Shown: positions 48,285 to 59,172, counted from the first letter of the stretch. The stretch is 64,000 bases of DNA from Martelella mediterranea DSM 17316 (GCF_002043005.1 NZ_CP020330.1:2560001-2624000), one strand, 5' to 3'. A program made the numbers and translations. Notes: generated by a model from the sequence alone, not told the origin.

Positions 48285-49612
48285 CTGCGGTGTCGGCCAG
48301 TTCACAGACAATTTCGGGTGGAGAAGCCGCCCTCAATGCCGCCTTCGATTTTGCGAGCCGGCTCAAGCCGGGCTGTCATGTTCTGGTCGCGGTGTCCGGC
48401 GGCAGCGATTCGCTCGGGCTGCTGGCGGCACTTTGCGAAGCCGCTGACCGGCTTTCCCGCGCCGACATCCGCATTTCGGTCGCCACGGTCGATCACGGCC
48501 TGCGCGCGCAATCCGCCGATGAGGCGGAAACGGTCGCCCGTTTCTGCGCCACCCGTGCGATTGGACATGAAACGCTTTCCTGGCGCGGCGAAAAGCCGGC
48601 GACGGGGCTGATGGCGGTCGCGCGCGACGCCCGCTATCGCCTGCTCGCCGACCATGCCGCCCGGATCGGCGCGGATGTGATCGCCGTGGCCCACACGCTT
48701 GATGACCAGGCCGAGACGCTGGAGATGCGCAAGGCCCGCAACCCCGACCCGCCGGTTTCCGGCATGGCGGCCGAAACGCTTCTGATGGGTCACGCCTGGG
48801 TGGCGCGTCCGTTCCTGTCCGTTTCCCGTGAGGCGATCCGCGACCTGCTGGTCACGCGCGACATCGCCTGGATCGACGATCCCTCCAATGACAACCTTTG
48901 CTATGAACGCGTGCGTGTGCGTCAAGCCCTGGGCGGCGCGGTCGCGACACCGGGCGCCGAGGCCGTCATGGCCGGGCATATGCGTCGCCGCCTCTCCGAA
49001 GCCGCGGCCGAGCTTCTCGTTTCTTCCGTGCGCACTCATGGCGCGGCTGTGGCCGAAATCGACCTGGAAGCGATCGCAGCGAACCCGGATGCGGCCCGCT
49101 ATCTGCTGAAGGCGCTGACGGCGGTCATCGGCGGCGAAACCCACGGGCCCGGAAAAACGGCGCTTGCCGATATTCTGGCGATGGCCGAAGCGCCGCATGG
49201 CGCGCGCATGACGGCCGGGCGTTGCCTGTTCGAGCGCAATCGGACGCGGCTTTTCATGCTGCGCGAACGGCGTGGCCTTGAGAGCATTGAGGTTCTACCG
49301 GGGACGACGCGGATTTGGGATGGTCGGTGGCGGATTGAAAACCGCTCCGGAGCGACCGTTGAGATTGACCCCGCTGGCCTTGACGGCGAACCTGTCGAGG
49401 CCTTCGCCGCGCTTCCCTCCCGCCTGTCGAAGCTGGCACGCTTGACCATGCCTTGCGCAGGGCAGGGCGCATTGCCGGGCGAGGTCGGGATCAGCCGCAT
49501 TCTCTCGCCATACCAGCGCTATCTGCCCGGTTTTGATCTGGCGCTGGCCAACCGGCTGGCGGAGGCATTCGGCCTTTCGCGTTTTCCCGCGCCCGGCTAT
49601 TTCGGCGGTTAA
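48278..49612 (+). CDS. tilS: tRNA(Ile)-lysidine synthetase
   Basis: Modifies C34 of tRNA-Ile(CAU) to lysidine so that it reads AUA; essential in most bacteria. The 444-aa protein has the PP-loop SGGSDS (40-45) and the HTLDDQAET motif of the catalytic N-terminal domain, followed by a divergent C-terminal tRNA-binding region. ATG 48278 overlaps the cpoB end by 7 bases, indicating coupled translation. Confidence 0.94.
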   Translation: MLTAVSASSQTISGGEAALNAAFDFASRLKPGCHVLVAVSGGSDSLGLLAALCEAADRLSRADIRISVATVDHGLRAQSADEAETVARFCATRAIGHETLSWRGEKPATGLMAVARDARYRLLADHAARIGADVIAVAHTLDDQAETLEMRKARNPDPPVSGMAAETLLMGHAWVARPFLSVSREAIRDLLVTRDIAWIDDPSNDNLCYERVRVRQALGGAVATPGAEAVMAGHMRRRLSEAAAELLVSSVRTHGAAVAEIDLEAIAANPDAARYLLKALTAVIGGETHGPGKTALADILAMAEAPHGARMTAGRCLFERNRTRLFMLRERRGLESIEVLPGTTRIWDGRWRIENRSGATVEIDPAGLDGEPVEAFAALPSRLSKLARLTMPCAGQGALPGEVGISRILSPYQRYLPGFDLALANRLAEAFGLSRFPAPGYFGG

Positions 49613-49635
49613 TATTAAACTTGGGATGCGCTTGT

Positions 49636-49667
49636 CTTGGCAAGACATGGCGGCGACCCTATGTTAG
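49636..49667 (+). promoter_or_regulatory. Candidate heat-shock (RpoH-type) promoter of ftsH
   Basis: CTTG (49636-49639), an 18-bp spacer, then CCTATGTTAG (49658-49667) fits the alphaproteobacterial heat-shock consensus CTTG-N17/18-CYTATNTNNG. A vegetative reading, TTGGCA-N17-TATGTT, overlaps it. The site is about 50-80 bp upstream of the ftsH ATG. Confidence 0.6.
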
Positions 49668-49717
49668 GCCTAACTCAGCGGCACCACCGTGCCGGTTATA
49701 GGATTTCGGGGATTTTG

Positions 49718-51658
49718 ATGAACCCAAACTTACGCAATATTGCGCTGTGGGCCATAATCGCGTTGCTGCTGGTCGCGCTGTTCAGCATGTTCCAGTCGAC
49801 GCCGTCGCATAACGGCGCGACGCAGGTGGCTTATTCGCAATTCGTCAGCGATGTCGATTCCGGCAAGGTCAAGGATGTGACCATTACCGGCAACACCATT
49901 ACCGGCACCTATTCCGGCGGTGGCGGCAAGACATTCCATACCTATGCCCCGGTCATCGACGATTCCCTTCTCACCAAGCTGGAAAGCGCCAACGTACAGG
50001 TCGATGCCAAGCCCGTGAACGACGGTTCCGGCGGTATCCTGAGTTATGTCGGCACGCTTCTGCCAATGCTTCTGATCCTCGGCGTCTGGTTGTTCTTCAT
50101 GCGCCAGATGCAGGGCGGCTCGCGCGGGGCGATGGGCTTCGGCAAGTCCAAGGCCAAACTTCTGACCGAGGCCAATGGCCGAGTCACCTTTGACGATGTC
50201 GCCGGCGTGGACGAAGCCAAGCAGGATCTCGAGGAAATCGTCGAATTCCTGCGCGATCCTCAGAAATTCCAGCGCCTTGGCGGACGCATTCCGCGCGGTG
50301 TGCTGCTGGTCGGCCCGCCCGGTACCGGTAAGACGCTGCTGGCCCGGTCGGTTGCCGGTGAGGCCAATGTGCCGTTCTTCACGATCTCCGGTTCCGACTT
50401 CGTCGAAATGTTCGTCGGTGTCGGCGCATCCCGTGTGCGAGACATGTTCGAGCAGGCCAAGAAGAACGCGCCCTGCATCATCTTCATCGACGAAATCGAT
50501 GCGGTCGGCCGTCATCGCGGCGCCGGTCTCGGCGGCGGCAATGACGAGCGCGAGCAGACGCTGAACCAGTTGCTGGTCGAGATGGACGGCTTCGAGGCCA
50601 ATGAGGGTGTTATCCTGATCGCCGCCACCAACCGTCCCGACGTTCTCGACCCCGCGCTTCTGCGTCCCGGCCGTTTCGACCGTCAGGTCGTGGTACCGAA
50701 CCCGGATATCGTCGGTCGCGAGCGCATCCTGAAGGTTCATGCCCGCAATACGCCGCTTGCCCCGAATGTCGACCTGAAGGTCGTTGCCCGCGGCACGCCC
50801 GGCTTTTCCGGTGCCGACCTGATGAACCTCGTCAACGAGGCGGCGCTGATGGCGGCAAGGCGCAACAAGCGTCTGGTGACCATGGCCGAATTCGAGGACG
50901 CCAAGGACAAGATCATGATGGGCGCCGAGCGGCGTTCCACCGCGATGACCGAGGCCGAGAAGAAGCTGACGGCCTATCACGAGGCCGGCCACGCGATCGT
51001 GGCAATGAAGGTGCCGGTGGCCGACCCCGTACACAAGGCGACCATCATTCCCCGTGGCCGCGCGCTCGGCATGGTGATGCAGCTTCCCGAGGGCGACCGC
51101 TACTCGATGAGCTACAAGTGGATGATCTCGCGCCTCGCCATCATGATGGGCGGTCGTGTTGCCGAGGAACTGACCTTCGGCAAGGACAACATCACCTCCG
51201 GTGCATCCTCCGATATCGAGCAGGCGACCAAGCTTGCACGGGCTATGGTGACGCAGTGGGGGTTCTCCGACGAGCTCGGACATGTCTCCTATGGTGAGAA
51301 CCAGCAGGAGGTCTTCCTGGGGCATTCGGTCTCGCAGTCGAAGAACGTCTCCGAGACCACGGCGCAGAAGATCGACAGCGAAATCCGCCGCCTGATCGAC
51401 GAGGCTTACACCGAGGCCACCCGCATATTGAAGGAAAACCACGACGGCTTCGTTGCGCTGGCCGAAGGCCTGCTCGAATATGAGACGCTGTCGGGCGACG
51501 AGATCAAGGCGATCCTGAAGGGCGAGAAGCCCGCCCGCGATCTCGGCGACGACACGCCGCCCTCACGCGGTTCCGCGGTGCCCTCGATGGGGCCGAAGAA
51601 GGACGCGCCCGCGCCGGCAGACGGCAAGGGCGACGGGTTCGAACCGCAGACCAATTGA
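49718..51658 (+). CDS. ftsH: ATP-dependent zinc metalloprotease FtsH
   Basis: A membrane-anchored AAA+ protease degrading misfolded membrane proteins and regulators such as RpoH and LpxC. The 646-aa protein has two N-terminal helices (about 5-24 and 105-125) around a periplasmic domain, Walker A GPPGTGKT (about 202-209), Walker [12 protein letters not shown], the second region of homology with RPGRFDRQ, and zinc motif HEAGH (421-425). The start is ATG 49718 ([11 protein letters not shown]); the longer frame adds 27 unsupported residues. A terminator follows. Confidence 0.97.
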   Translation: MNPNLRNIALWAIIALLLVALFSMFQSTPSHNGATQVAYSQFVSDVDSGKVKDVTITGNTITGTYSGGGGKTFHTYAPVIDDSLLTKLESANVQVDAKPVNDGSGGILSYVGTLLPMLLILGVWLFFMRQMQGGSRGAMGFGKSKAKLLTEANGRVTFDDVAGVDEAKQDLEEIVEFLRDPQKFQRLGGRIPRGVLLVGPPGTGKTLLARSVAGEANVPFFTISGSDFVEMFVGVGASRVRDMFEQAKKNAPCIIFIDEIDAVGRHRGAGLGGGNDEREQTLNQLLVEMDGFEANEGVILIAATNRPDVLDPALLRPGRFDRQVVVPNPDIVGRERILKVHARNTPLAPNVDLKVVARGTPGFSGADLMNLVNEAALMAARRNKRLVTMAEFEDAKDKIMMGAERRSTAMTEAEKKLTAYHEAGHAIVAMKVPVADPVHKATIIPRGRALGMVMQLPEGDRYSMSYKWMISRLAIMMGGRVAEELTFGKDNITSGASSDIEQATKLARAMVTQWGFSDELGHVSYGENQQEVFLGHSVSQSKNVSETTAQKIDSEIRRLIDEAYTEATRILKENHDGFVALAEGLLEYETLSGDEIKAILKGEKPARDLGDDTPPSRGSAVPSMGPKKDAPAPADGKGDGFEPQTN

Positions 51659-51665
51659 CCATTCA

Positions 51666-51695
51666 ACCGCCGGCCCCAAAGCCGGCGGTTTTTTT
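51666..51695 (+). terminator. Terminator of ftsH
   Basis: A perfect 9-bp stem (51666-51674 with 51681-51689) with a 6-base loop and a run of seven or more T residues. Confidence 0.9.
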
Positions 51696-51880
51696 GTTGG
51701 CGTTTGGAAGGGCGTCCCGGACGGCGTTTGCGGGCTACTGGTCAATCGCGCCACGGTAACGCCATGTTAGCGGTGTTGACGTTATTTTAAGTGCCCTGAG
51801 GGCGATAATCTGCGAAGACACTCTCGTTTGTATTTTAGCTTTGGAGCGACGCGGCGCGCGCGGCGCTGAAGAGGATTGCC

Positions 51881-53239
51881 ATGACACGTAAATATTTCGG
51901 CACCGACGGTATTCGCGGACAGTCCAATGTTTTTCCAATGACGCCGGATCTGGCGATGCGCGTGGGCATCGCCGTCGGCACGATCTTCCGGCGCGGCGAT
52001 CACACCCACCGCGTGGTGATCGGCAAGGATACGCGGCTTTCCGGCTATATGCTGGAAAATGCGCTGGTGGCGGGCTTCACCGCGGCCGGCCTCGATGTCT
52101 ATCTGCTCGGCCCGATCCCGACGCCGGCCGTCGCCATGCTGACGCGCTCACTGCGCGCCGATGTCGGCGTGATGATCTCGGCCTCGCACAACCCCTTTGC
52201 CGATAACGGCATCAAGCTGTTCGGGCCCGACGGCTACAAGATGTCCGACGAGATCGAGGCGCGGATCGAAGCGCTGATCGACCGCGACAATTTCCATGCC
52301 CAGCTTGCCCGCTCGCACGAGATCGGCCGCGCGAGCCGCGTCGACGGCGACATCTATCGCTATATCGAATTCGTCAAGCGCACCCTTCCGCGCGACGTCA
52401 CGCTGCACGGCCTCAGGGTCGTCGTCGATTGCGCCAATGGCGCGGCCTACAAGGCGGCCCCCACCGCGCTGTGGGAGCTTGGCGCCGATGTTGTCGAGAT
52501 CGGCACGGAGCCGGACGGCCTCAACATCAACAAGGAATGCGGCTCCACCTATCCCAAGACCCTGCAGGAAAAGGTGCATGAGGTGCGCGCCGATATCGGT
52601 ATCGCGCTCGACGGCGATGCCGACCGCGTCATCATCGTCGATGAGCAGGGCAGCATCATCGATGGCGACCAGGTGATGGCGGTGATCGCCGGCAACATGG
52701 TCGAGGACAAGGAATTGAAGGGCGGCGGCGTTGTCGCCACCGTCATGTCCAATCTCGGCCTCGAGCGTCATCTGAACGGCATGAACCTCGACCTGGTGCG
52801 CACCAAAGTCGGCGACCGCTACGTCGTCGAGCATATGCGCAAGAACGGCTACAATGTCGGGGGCGAGCAGTCCGGCCATATCGTGCTGTCCGATTTCGGC
52901 ACCACCGGCGACGGGCTGGTGGCGGCGCTGCAGGTGCTGGCCGCCGTCAAGCGCGCGGGCAGGCCGGTCAGTGAGGTCTGCCGCAAGTTCGACCCCGTGC
53001 CGCAGCTTCTGCGCAATGTCCGCATCACCGCCGGCGCGGCGCCGCTAGAAGACGGCAATGTCAAAAAGGCGATCGCCGATGCCGAGGCCGAACTCAAAGG
53101 CCGCGGCCGCCTGGTGATCCGCCCCTCGGGCACCGAGCCGCTGATTCGCGTCATGGCCGAGGGCGACGATCCGGCACAGGTCGAAAGCGTCGTCTCGGGC
53201 CTGATCGACGTGATCTCGAGTGTGCGCACGGCTGCGTGA
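51881..53239 (+). CDS. glmM: Phosphoglucosamine mutase
   Basis: Interconverts glucosamine 6- and 1-phosphate for UDP-GlcNAc, feeding peptidoglycan and lipid A. The 452-aa protein has YFGTDGIRG at the N-terminus, the catalytic phosphoserine loop SASHNP with Ser102 at the same number as in E. coli, the metal loop DGDADR, and the C-terminal phosphate loop [12 protein letters not shown]. ftsH-glmM order is common. A 220-bp gap and a terminator separate it from ftsH, so it has its own promoter. Confidence 0.97.
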   Translation: MTRKYFGTDGIRGQSNVFPMTPDLAMRVGIAVGTIFRRGDHTHRVVIGKDTRLSGYMLENALVAGFTAAGLDVYLLGPIPTPAVAMLTRSLRADVGVMISASHNPFADNGIKLFGPDGYKMSDEIEARIEALIDRDNFHAQLARSHEIGRASRVDGDIYRYIEFVKRTLPRDVTLHGLRVVVDCANGAAYKAAPTALWELGADVVEIGTEPDGLNINKECGSTYPKTLQEKVHEVRADIGIALDGDADRVIIVDEQGSIIDGDQVMAVIAGNMVEDKELKGGGVVATVMSNLGLERHLNGMNLDLVRTKVGDRYVVEHMRKNGYNVGGEQSGHIVLSDFGTTGDGLVAALQVLAAVKRAGRPVSEVCRKFDPVPQLLRNVRITAGAAPLEDGNVKKAIADAEAELKGRGRLVIRPSGTEPLIRVMAEGDDPAQVESVVSGLIDVISSVRTAA

Positions 53240-53505
53240 GGTCTGCCGCCGAACAAACAATCCGCTGACCGCTGAAAGAGTCTGCGCGGAATTGACGAAC
53301 CACACGTCATGCCATGTTTGACTTTGTCTGATCCCAGCGTCTCAAATGTATTCGACAGAGGAACAGCTCTACCCAATGAGGGAAGAGTGGAAGAACGGTA
53401 TGCCGATAACACGAGTAAGCCTGTCGGAACCATGCCCAACAATCTTGCAGAGTAACTCACCAGCAACTCGAAGCCGGCCTTGATGTCTCAGACCACTTCT
53501 GACAG
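53240..53505. other. Lower-G+C intergenic stretch with a possible 45-codon ORF
   Basis: Between convergent genes. An ATG at 53346 opens a frame to 53483 (MYSTEEQLYPMREEWKNGMP and on, 45 aa) without a clear ribosome site or family. Composition here is visibly poorer in G+C than glmM, continuous with the next gene. It may be remnant sequence. Confidence 0.3.
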
Positions 53506-54147
53506 TCAGAACGTCCGCTGGGCGCACCCTGTTTTTAGAACGTTGGTTGCTTGCGATGCGACTTCCGTCTCTATTTCCTGTGGGGCAGAACCTGCGTACA
53601 CCAGAAAGGACAGGGTCTCATTCGATGACGGGACTTCCGTTTCGATACAGGCGACCACATAGTCCGCTTCCTTCCTGTCCAGACTTCTTTTCTCGCCTTT
53701 TTCCCAACATGCGCCAAGCATATTCACGCGAAACGGCAATGAGTTGTTGCACGCGTTCCTGGGACTCAAATCCTTGCCAATCTGATTTCCGTCCTGATAG
53801 GCACGGATTGTCAGCTCGAAGCCCTTTGTATCGGCTGGAAAGGTGAATGCGCCGGGCCCCTCATAGTGGCGAAGGCCGCAAAGTACCTCGCCCTTGTCAA
53901 GCGCAGCCCATTTTATTCCGCCCATAAGGGTGCTTCCGATTGCCGGCAGCCAGTCAGCAGCCGAATCCAGCAATTCCTCACTGCTCCCGCCTGAAACAGT
54001 GCACATTGCCGCGACTTTGAAGTTGTTGTCGATGTCCGTGGTTGTGAACCCAAAATGGTTTGTCTGCTTGGTGTCATACGCTTGTGCGGAAACCACCAAT
54101 CCCGCAAAAAAAGTCAATAAAGTAACGTTGAGCTTCAATAGGCGCAT
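53506..54147 (-). CDS. Secreted protein of unknown function
   Basis: The 213-aa precursor has a Sec signal peptide (MRLLKLNVTLLTFFAGLVVS, probable cleavage after AQA near residue 23). The mature part has six cysteines, an even number suited to disulfides in the periplasm, and no recognisable domain. A gggggat ribosome site precedes ATG 54147, and an extended -10 (TGGTATAAC on the minus strand, 54189-54181) lies about 40 bp further up. Base composition is about 50% G+C in sampled lines against roughly 60% next door, which suggests horizontal acquisition. It stands alone between glmM and serC. Confidence 0.65.
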   Translation of the reverse strand: MRLLKLNVTLLTFFAGLVVSAQAYDTKQTNHFGFTTTDIDNNFKVAAMCTVSGGSSEELLDSAADWLPAIGSTLMGGIKWAALDKGEVLCGLRHYEGPGAFTFPADTKGFELTIRAYQDGNQIGKDLSPRNACNNSLPFRVNMLGACWEKGEKRSLDRKEADYVVACIETEVPSSNETLSFLVYAGSAPQEIETEVASQATNVLKTGCAQRTF

Positions 54148-54532
54148 AATATCCCCCGCTCGAATGAATGTTTATCCGATGTTATACCAGGTAAACGTCA
54201 CTCTATCGACAATATATTTGAATTCAACTGCGGAGAGGAGGTTTTCTCTCGACCGGCTGTGTTGCTGCATCGCTTTGAGGGTTGGGTCAGGTTCAAGCGA
54301 CCGATGGGAATTATTGTCGTTATCGCTCTCATTTCGTCCCATGCCGTGAATTTCCGCGTTTGCCTACTCCAGTGCCAATGAAGTGAACCTTACAAGAACA
54401 TTCGGTGATGTGTTGTGTCAGTCCCGGCCGTTTGCTCTCTCTCTATGGTCGTGTCTCGCTCGCGCGAACTTGCTGACCGTCATCACCCGGTCATCTTTTC
54501 CCTTGCCTAATCCCTACGTCTCCCATATATCC
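54148..54532. other. Divergent intergenic region upstream of serC
   Basis: Includes the probable promoter of the secreted protein (54181-54189, minus strand) at one end and the 5' leader of serC at the other. A 69-codon GTG-start frame (54383-54592) overlaps the serC start and is not convincing. Low G+C at the left end. Nothing else seen. Confidence 0.45.
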
Positions 54533-54584
54533 GACGGCGGGACACCTCTCCCCAACGAGAGGCCACTATCTGAAAGGGTAGACT
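54533..54584 (+). ncRNA. serC-type leader RNA motif
   Basis: Two hairpins directly precede the serC ATG. The first has stem CCTCTC/GAGAGG (54545-54550 with 54557-54562). The second is CTATC/GGTAG (54566-54570 with 54577-54581) and places the likely ribosome site aaaggg in its loop and stem. This matches my recollection of the alphaproteobacterial serC motif, a conserved structure found just upstream of serC-serA operons. The ligand or regulator of that motif is not known. A covariance search would settle it. Confidence 0.7.
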
Positions 54585-55763
<1,179 letters not shown>

Positions 55764-55785
55764 ACCGCTCAACGGAGGCCGTGCA

Positions 55786-56232
55786 ATGTCGCCGCGCATG
55801 CTCAATTTCATCGCAGACACGACGGCCCTGGTGATCTTCTTCACCATCGTCAGCGGTTTCAATGAGCGTTTAATTGCCGGCATGGCCTGGAGTGAGCTTC
55901 TGGTCTCGCGGTCGATCGGAGCGGTGCTGATGGTGCTGACGGCGAGGCCTTATGGCCTTTGGCGGGACTTTCTCTTCGGAAAGGTCGAGCCAAAGACCCG
56001 GACCGGCGAATTCGCCACCGATTGCTTTTCGCTGCTGGCCTTTCAGGTGCCGATCTACATCGCGATCATCGCGGTCGGCGGGGCTTCCGGCATGGGGATT
56101 CTCAAGGGCGCGGCGGGTTTCGCGGTGCTGATGCTGGTGCTTGGCAGACCTTACGGCATGTTCCTCGAGTTCGTGCGCAGCCGCTTTGGCCTTGCAGGCA
56201 AGGGGCAGAAGCCCATGTCGCTTGGCGGCTGA
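55786..56232 (+). CDS. alaE: L-alanine exporter AlaE family protein
   Basis: A 148-aa protein with about four membrane segments. It aligns by eye with E. coli AlaE (YgaW): ADTTALVIFFTIVSGFNE, then SRSIGAVLMVLTARPYGLWRD and the repeated RPYGMFLEFVR near the C-terminus. AlaE exports L-alanine. Here it lies between serC and serA (cggagg site, ATG 55786; 22 bp after serC), so a role in exporting or balancing a serine-family or alanine amino acid is a reasonable inference. The substrate is not proven. Confidence 0.8.
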   Translation: MSPRMLNFIADTTALVIFFTIVSGFNERLIAGMAWSELLVSRSIGAVLMVLTARPYGLWRDFLFGKVEPKTRTGEFATDCFSLLAFQVPIYIAIIAVGGASGMGILKGAAGFAVLMLVLGRPYGMFLEFVRSRFGLAGKGQKPMSLGG

Positions 56233-56323
56233 GGAGTTTTAACCGGGGCGCATGACGGCCCGGACCATTCACGGATTAACATTCGTCGCGGCTCGGCCCG
56301 GCGCAAACCTACAGGAGGCCATC

Positions 56324-57919
56324 ATGGCACCTCGCGTACTCGTATCCGACGCGCTGTCGGAAGCTGCCGTCCAGATCTTCAAGGATCGCGGCATCGATGT
56401 CGATTTCCAGCCGAAGCTCGGCAAGGACAAGGAAAAGCTGCTCGAAATCATCGGCCAGTATGATGGCCTTGCCATCCGCTCGGCCACCAAGGCGACCGAG
56501 AAGCTGATCGAGGCGGCGACCAACCTCAAGGTCATCGGCCGCGCCGGCATCGGCGTCGACAATGTCGACATCCCGGCCGCCTCGCGCCGCGGCATCATCG
56601 TCATGAACACGCCGTTCGGCAACTCGATCACCACCGCCGAACATGCTATCTCGCTGATGCTGGCCGTTGCCCGCCAGATCCCCGCCGCCGACGCCTCGAC
56701 CCAGGCCGGCAAGTGGGAGAAGTCGAAATTCATGGGCGTCGAGATCACCGGCAAGACGCTCGGCGTCATCGGCGCCGGCAATATCGGCTCGATCGTCTGC
56801 AACCGCGCGCTCGGCCTGAAGATGAACGTCATCGCCTTCGACCCCTTCCTGTCGCAGGACAAGGCCGAGAAGATGGGCGTCACCAAGGTCGAGCTCGACG
56901 AGCTGCTGGCCAAGGCCGACTTCATCACGCTGCACGTGCCGATGACCGACAAGACCCGCGGCATCCTGAATGCCGAGGCGCTGGCCAAGACCAAGAAGGG
57001 CGTGCGCATCATCAATTGCGCCCGCGGTGGTCTGGTCGATGAGGCAGCGCTCGCCGAGGCGATCAAATCCGGCCATGTCGCCGGCGCAGGCTTCGACGTG
57101 TTCGAGACCGAGCCCGCGACCGAGAGCCCGCTTTTCGGCCTCGAAAACGTGGTCTGCACCCCGCATCTCGGCGCATCGACGACGGAAGCGCAGGAAAACG
57201 TGGCGCTTCAGGTTGCCGACCAGATGTCGGACTACCTGCTGAAGGGTGCCGTCACCAACGCCATCAACATGCCCTCGATCTCGGCCGATGAGGCCCCGCG
57301 CCTGAAGCCGGTGATCAAGCTTGCCGAAGTGCTGGGCGGCTTTGCCGGCCAGGTGACCGAAAGCCCGATCAAGCAGGTCGAGGTGCTCTATGACGGCATC
57401 TTTGCCGACATGAACACCACGGCGCTGACCAGCGCGATGCTGGCCGGTCTGCTGCGCCCGGTCGTGGCCGACGTCAACATGGTCTCGGCGCCGATCATGG
57501 TGAAGGACAAGGGCATTATCCTGCAGGAAGCAAAGCGCGATAAATCAGGCGTTTACGATGGTTATATCAAGCTGACGATCACAACCGAGAAGCAGACCCG
57601 CTCGGTCGCCGGCACGGTGTTTTCCGATGGCAAGCCGCGCTTCATCCAGATCAAGGGCATCAACATGGATGCCGATGTCGGCCGCCACATGATCTACATC
57701 GCCAACACCGATGTGCCCGGCATGATCGGCTTCATGGGCTCCACGCTCGGCGATGCCGGCGTCAACATCGCCAACTTCCAGCTTGGCCGAGACAACCAGG
57801 GCGGCGACGCGATCGCGCTGCTTTATGTTGACGAGGAGCCCAAGCAGGAAGTCCTCGACAAGCTGCTGGCCAACCCGGCGATCAAGCAGGCGAAGCCGCT
57901 GGAATTCGCGGTCGAGTAA
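56324..57919 (+). CDS. serA: D-3-phosphoglycerate dehydrogenase
   Basis: The first step of serine synthesis, oxidising 3-phosphoglycerate to phosphohydroxypyruvate with NAD+. The 531-aa protein is the long form: substrate and NAD domains (GVIGAGNIGSIVC, about 148-160; catalytic His in CTPHLGASTTEA), an allosteric substrate-binding domain (about 325-455) and a C-terminal ACT domain (about 460-531, NTDVPGMIGFMGSTLG) that binds serine. ATG 56324 has a caggagg site; the frame from 56252 adds 24 unsupported residues. A terminator follows. Confidence 0.97.
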   Translation: MAPRVLVSDALSEAAVQIFKDRGIDVDFQPKLGKDKEKLLEIIGQYDGLAIRSATKATEKLIEAATNLKVIGRAGIGVDNVDIPAASRRGIIVMNTPFGNSITTAEHAISLMLAVARQIPAADASTQAGKWEKSKFMGVEITGKTLGVIGAGNIGSIVCNRALGLKMNVIAFDPFLSQDKAEKMGVTKVELDELLAKADFITLHVPMTDKTRGILNAEALAKTKKGVRIINCARGGLVDEAALAEAIKSGHVAGAGFDVFETEPATESPLFGLENVVCTPHLGASTTEAQENVALQVADQMSDYLLKGAVTNAINMPSISADEAPRLKPVIKLAEVLGGFAGQVTESPIKQVEVLYDGIFADMNTTALTSAMLAGLLRPVVADVNMVSAPIMVKDKGIILQEAKRDKSGVYDGYIKLTITTEKQTRSVAGTVFSDGKPRFIQIKGINMDADVGRHMIYIANTDVPGMIGFMGSTLGDAGVNIANFQLGRDNQGGDAIALLYVDEEPKQEVLDKLLANPAIKQAKPLEFAVE

Positions 57920-57938
57920 CGGCAGTTGCCGAAAAATC

Positions 57939-57971
57939 AGCCCGGTTTCCTTTGGAGGCCGGGCTTTTTTT
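57939..57971 (+). terminator. Terminator of the serC-alaE-serA operon
   Basis: Stem AGCCCGG (57939-57945) with CCGGGCT (57959-57965), then seven T residues. Confidence 0.9.
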
Positions 57972-58035
57972 GTGTCGAAAGTGCTCTACATTGACGAAAA
58001 ACTATCCGCGAATGCGTCAACCGAAGAGAGTATGA

Positions 58036-58791
58036 ATGCCTGAAACCTGTATCGGCTGCCGCGATGGCGAGGCCCTGGCATTTGACTTTTCCATGGCATT
58101 TCAGCCGATCATCGATCTCCGCGACGGCTCGATTTTCGCCTATGAGGCGCTGGTGCGCGGGACCGCCGGCGAAGGCGCCGCCTCCGTCCTGAGCAAGGTA
58201 ACCCAGAACAATCTCTACGCTTTCGACCAGCGCTGCCGCGTCAAGGCGATCGAACTGGCCGGCAAGCTCGGGCTTGTGGAGACAGGGGCGCGGCTCTCGA
58301 TCAACTTCATGCCGCGCGCGATCTATGAGCCGCGGGCCTGTATCCGGCTCACCCTGTCCGCCAGCCGTCGCTGCGGCGTGCCCGCCGACCGGCTGATTTT
58401 CGAGTTTACCGAGGGCGAACAGATCGATGCCGATCGGCTTAACGCGATCCTCACTGTCTATGAGGAACTCGGCTTCAGCACCGCGATCGATGATTTCGGC
58501 GCCGGTCATTCGGGACTGTCGCTGCTGGCCGACGTCACGCCGTCGATCCTGAAGCTGGATATGGCGCTGGTGCGCGGCATCGACAGCAGCCGCTCGCGCC
58601 AGAGGATTGTTCGTCATATGCTCGCCCTGGCGGGCGAGATGTCTGTCGAGGTGATCTGCGAGGGGGTTGAGACCGCGGCGGAACTGGATACTCTTACGTG
58701 GCTGGGCGCCGGTCTGGTGCAGGGCTATCATCTCTGCCGGCCGCTGTTCGAACGGCTCGCGACGCCGGAGGAAATAAACGGACGCGGCTGA
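58036..58791 (+). CDS. EAL-domain cyclic-di-GMP phosphodiesterase
   Basis: A 251-aa stand-alone EAL domain, cytoplasmic, without a sensor or membrane segment. The residues needed for c-di-GMP hydrolysis appear intact: E-A-L in YEALVRG (38-44), the Asn in INFMP, Glu in FEFTEGE, DDFGAGHSG (156-164), Lys in LKLDMALVRG, EGVET and QGYHLCRP. A CxxC (CIGC, residues 5-8) at the N-terminus is unusual and could be a redox or metal site. ATG 58036 follows a gagag site. The next gene starts 30 bp after its stop. Confidence 0.9.
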   Translation: MPETCIGCRDGEALAFDFSMAFQPIIDLRDGSIFAYEALVRGTAGEGAASVLSKVTQNNLYAFDQRCRVKAIELAGKLGLVETGARLSINFMPRAIYEPRACIRLTLSASRRCGVPADRLIFEFTEGEQIDADRLNAILTVYEELGFSTAIDDFGAGHSGLSLLADVTPSILKLDMALVRGIDSSRSRQRIVRHMLALAGEMSVEVICEGVETAAELDTLTWLGAGLVQGYHLCRPLFERLATPEEINGRG

Positions 58792-58821
58792 ACCGCGCCT
58801 TTACATGACAAGGAGAGGATC

Positions 58822-59094
58822 ATGCGGACATCCGCGCTGAACGCACTCGATCGGGCGTTAGAGCAGCTTTCGGCTGCCGGCTTCACGATGGGCCCGGCAT
58901 GGGAGGAGACCCATGAGCTTTGCCAGGGGCATGAGGGCGAAAGCCTGTTCGATGCCGCCCACGCGCTCTGTCACCGGATCGAAGGCGATGACGGCAATGC
59001 CGGCTACTGGTACCGGCGTGCGGGAAAGCCGGTTGCGACGGGGAGCCTTGCGGAGGAGTGCGCGGCGCTGCGGGCGGAGATTTCCGGGGCCTGA
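58822..59094 (+). CDS. Small conserved-looking protein of unknown function (90 aa)
   Basis: A soluble, acidic 90-residue protein (MRTSALNALDRALEQLSAAG and on) with an aaggagag site before ATG 58822. A motif W-E-E-T-H-E-L-C-Q-x-H-E-G, and DDGNAGYWYRRAG in the middle, give it a compact helical look. I do not recognise a named family. It follows the EAL gene by 30 bp and shares its terminator region, so it is likely cotranscribed with it. Confidence 0.7.
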   Translation: MRTSALNALDRALEQLSAAGFTMGPAWEETHELCQGHEGESLFDAAHALCHRIEGDDGNAGYWYRRAGKPVATGSLAEECAALRAEISGA

Positions 59095-59129
59095 CCGCGG
59101 CGCCCACCCGAGTCATTCCAGTATGAAGA

Positions 59130-59162
59130 AAGGGCCGCGCCTTCTTAAAAGACGCGGCCTTT
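59130..59162. terminator. Bidirectional hairpin, EAL unit and DUF1254 gene
   Basis: A 10-bp stem (59130-59139 with 59153-59162, one G-T pair) with short T-rich flanks on both strands, between convergent genes. Confidence 0.65.
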
Positions 59163-59172
59163 CTCGTCGCAC

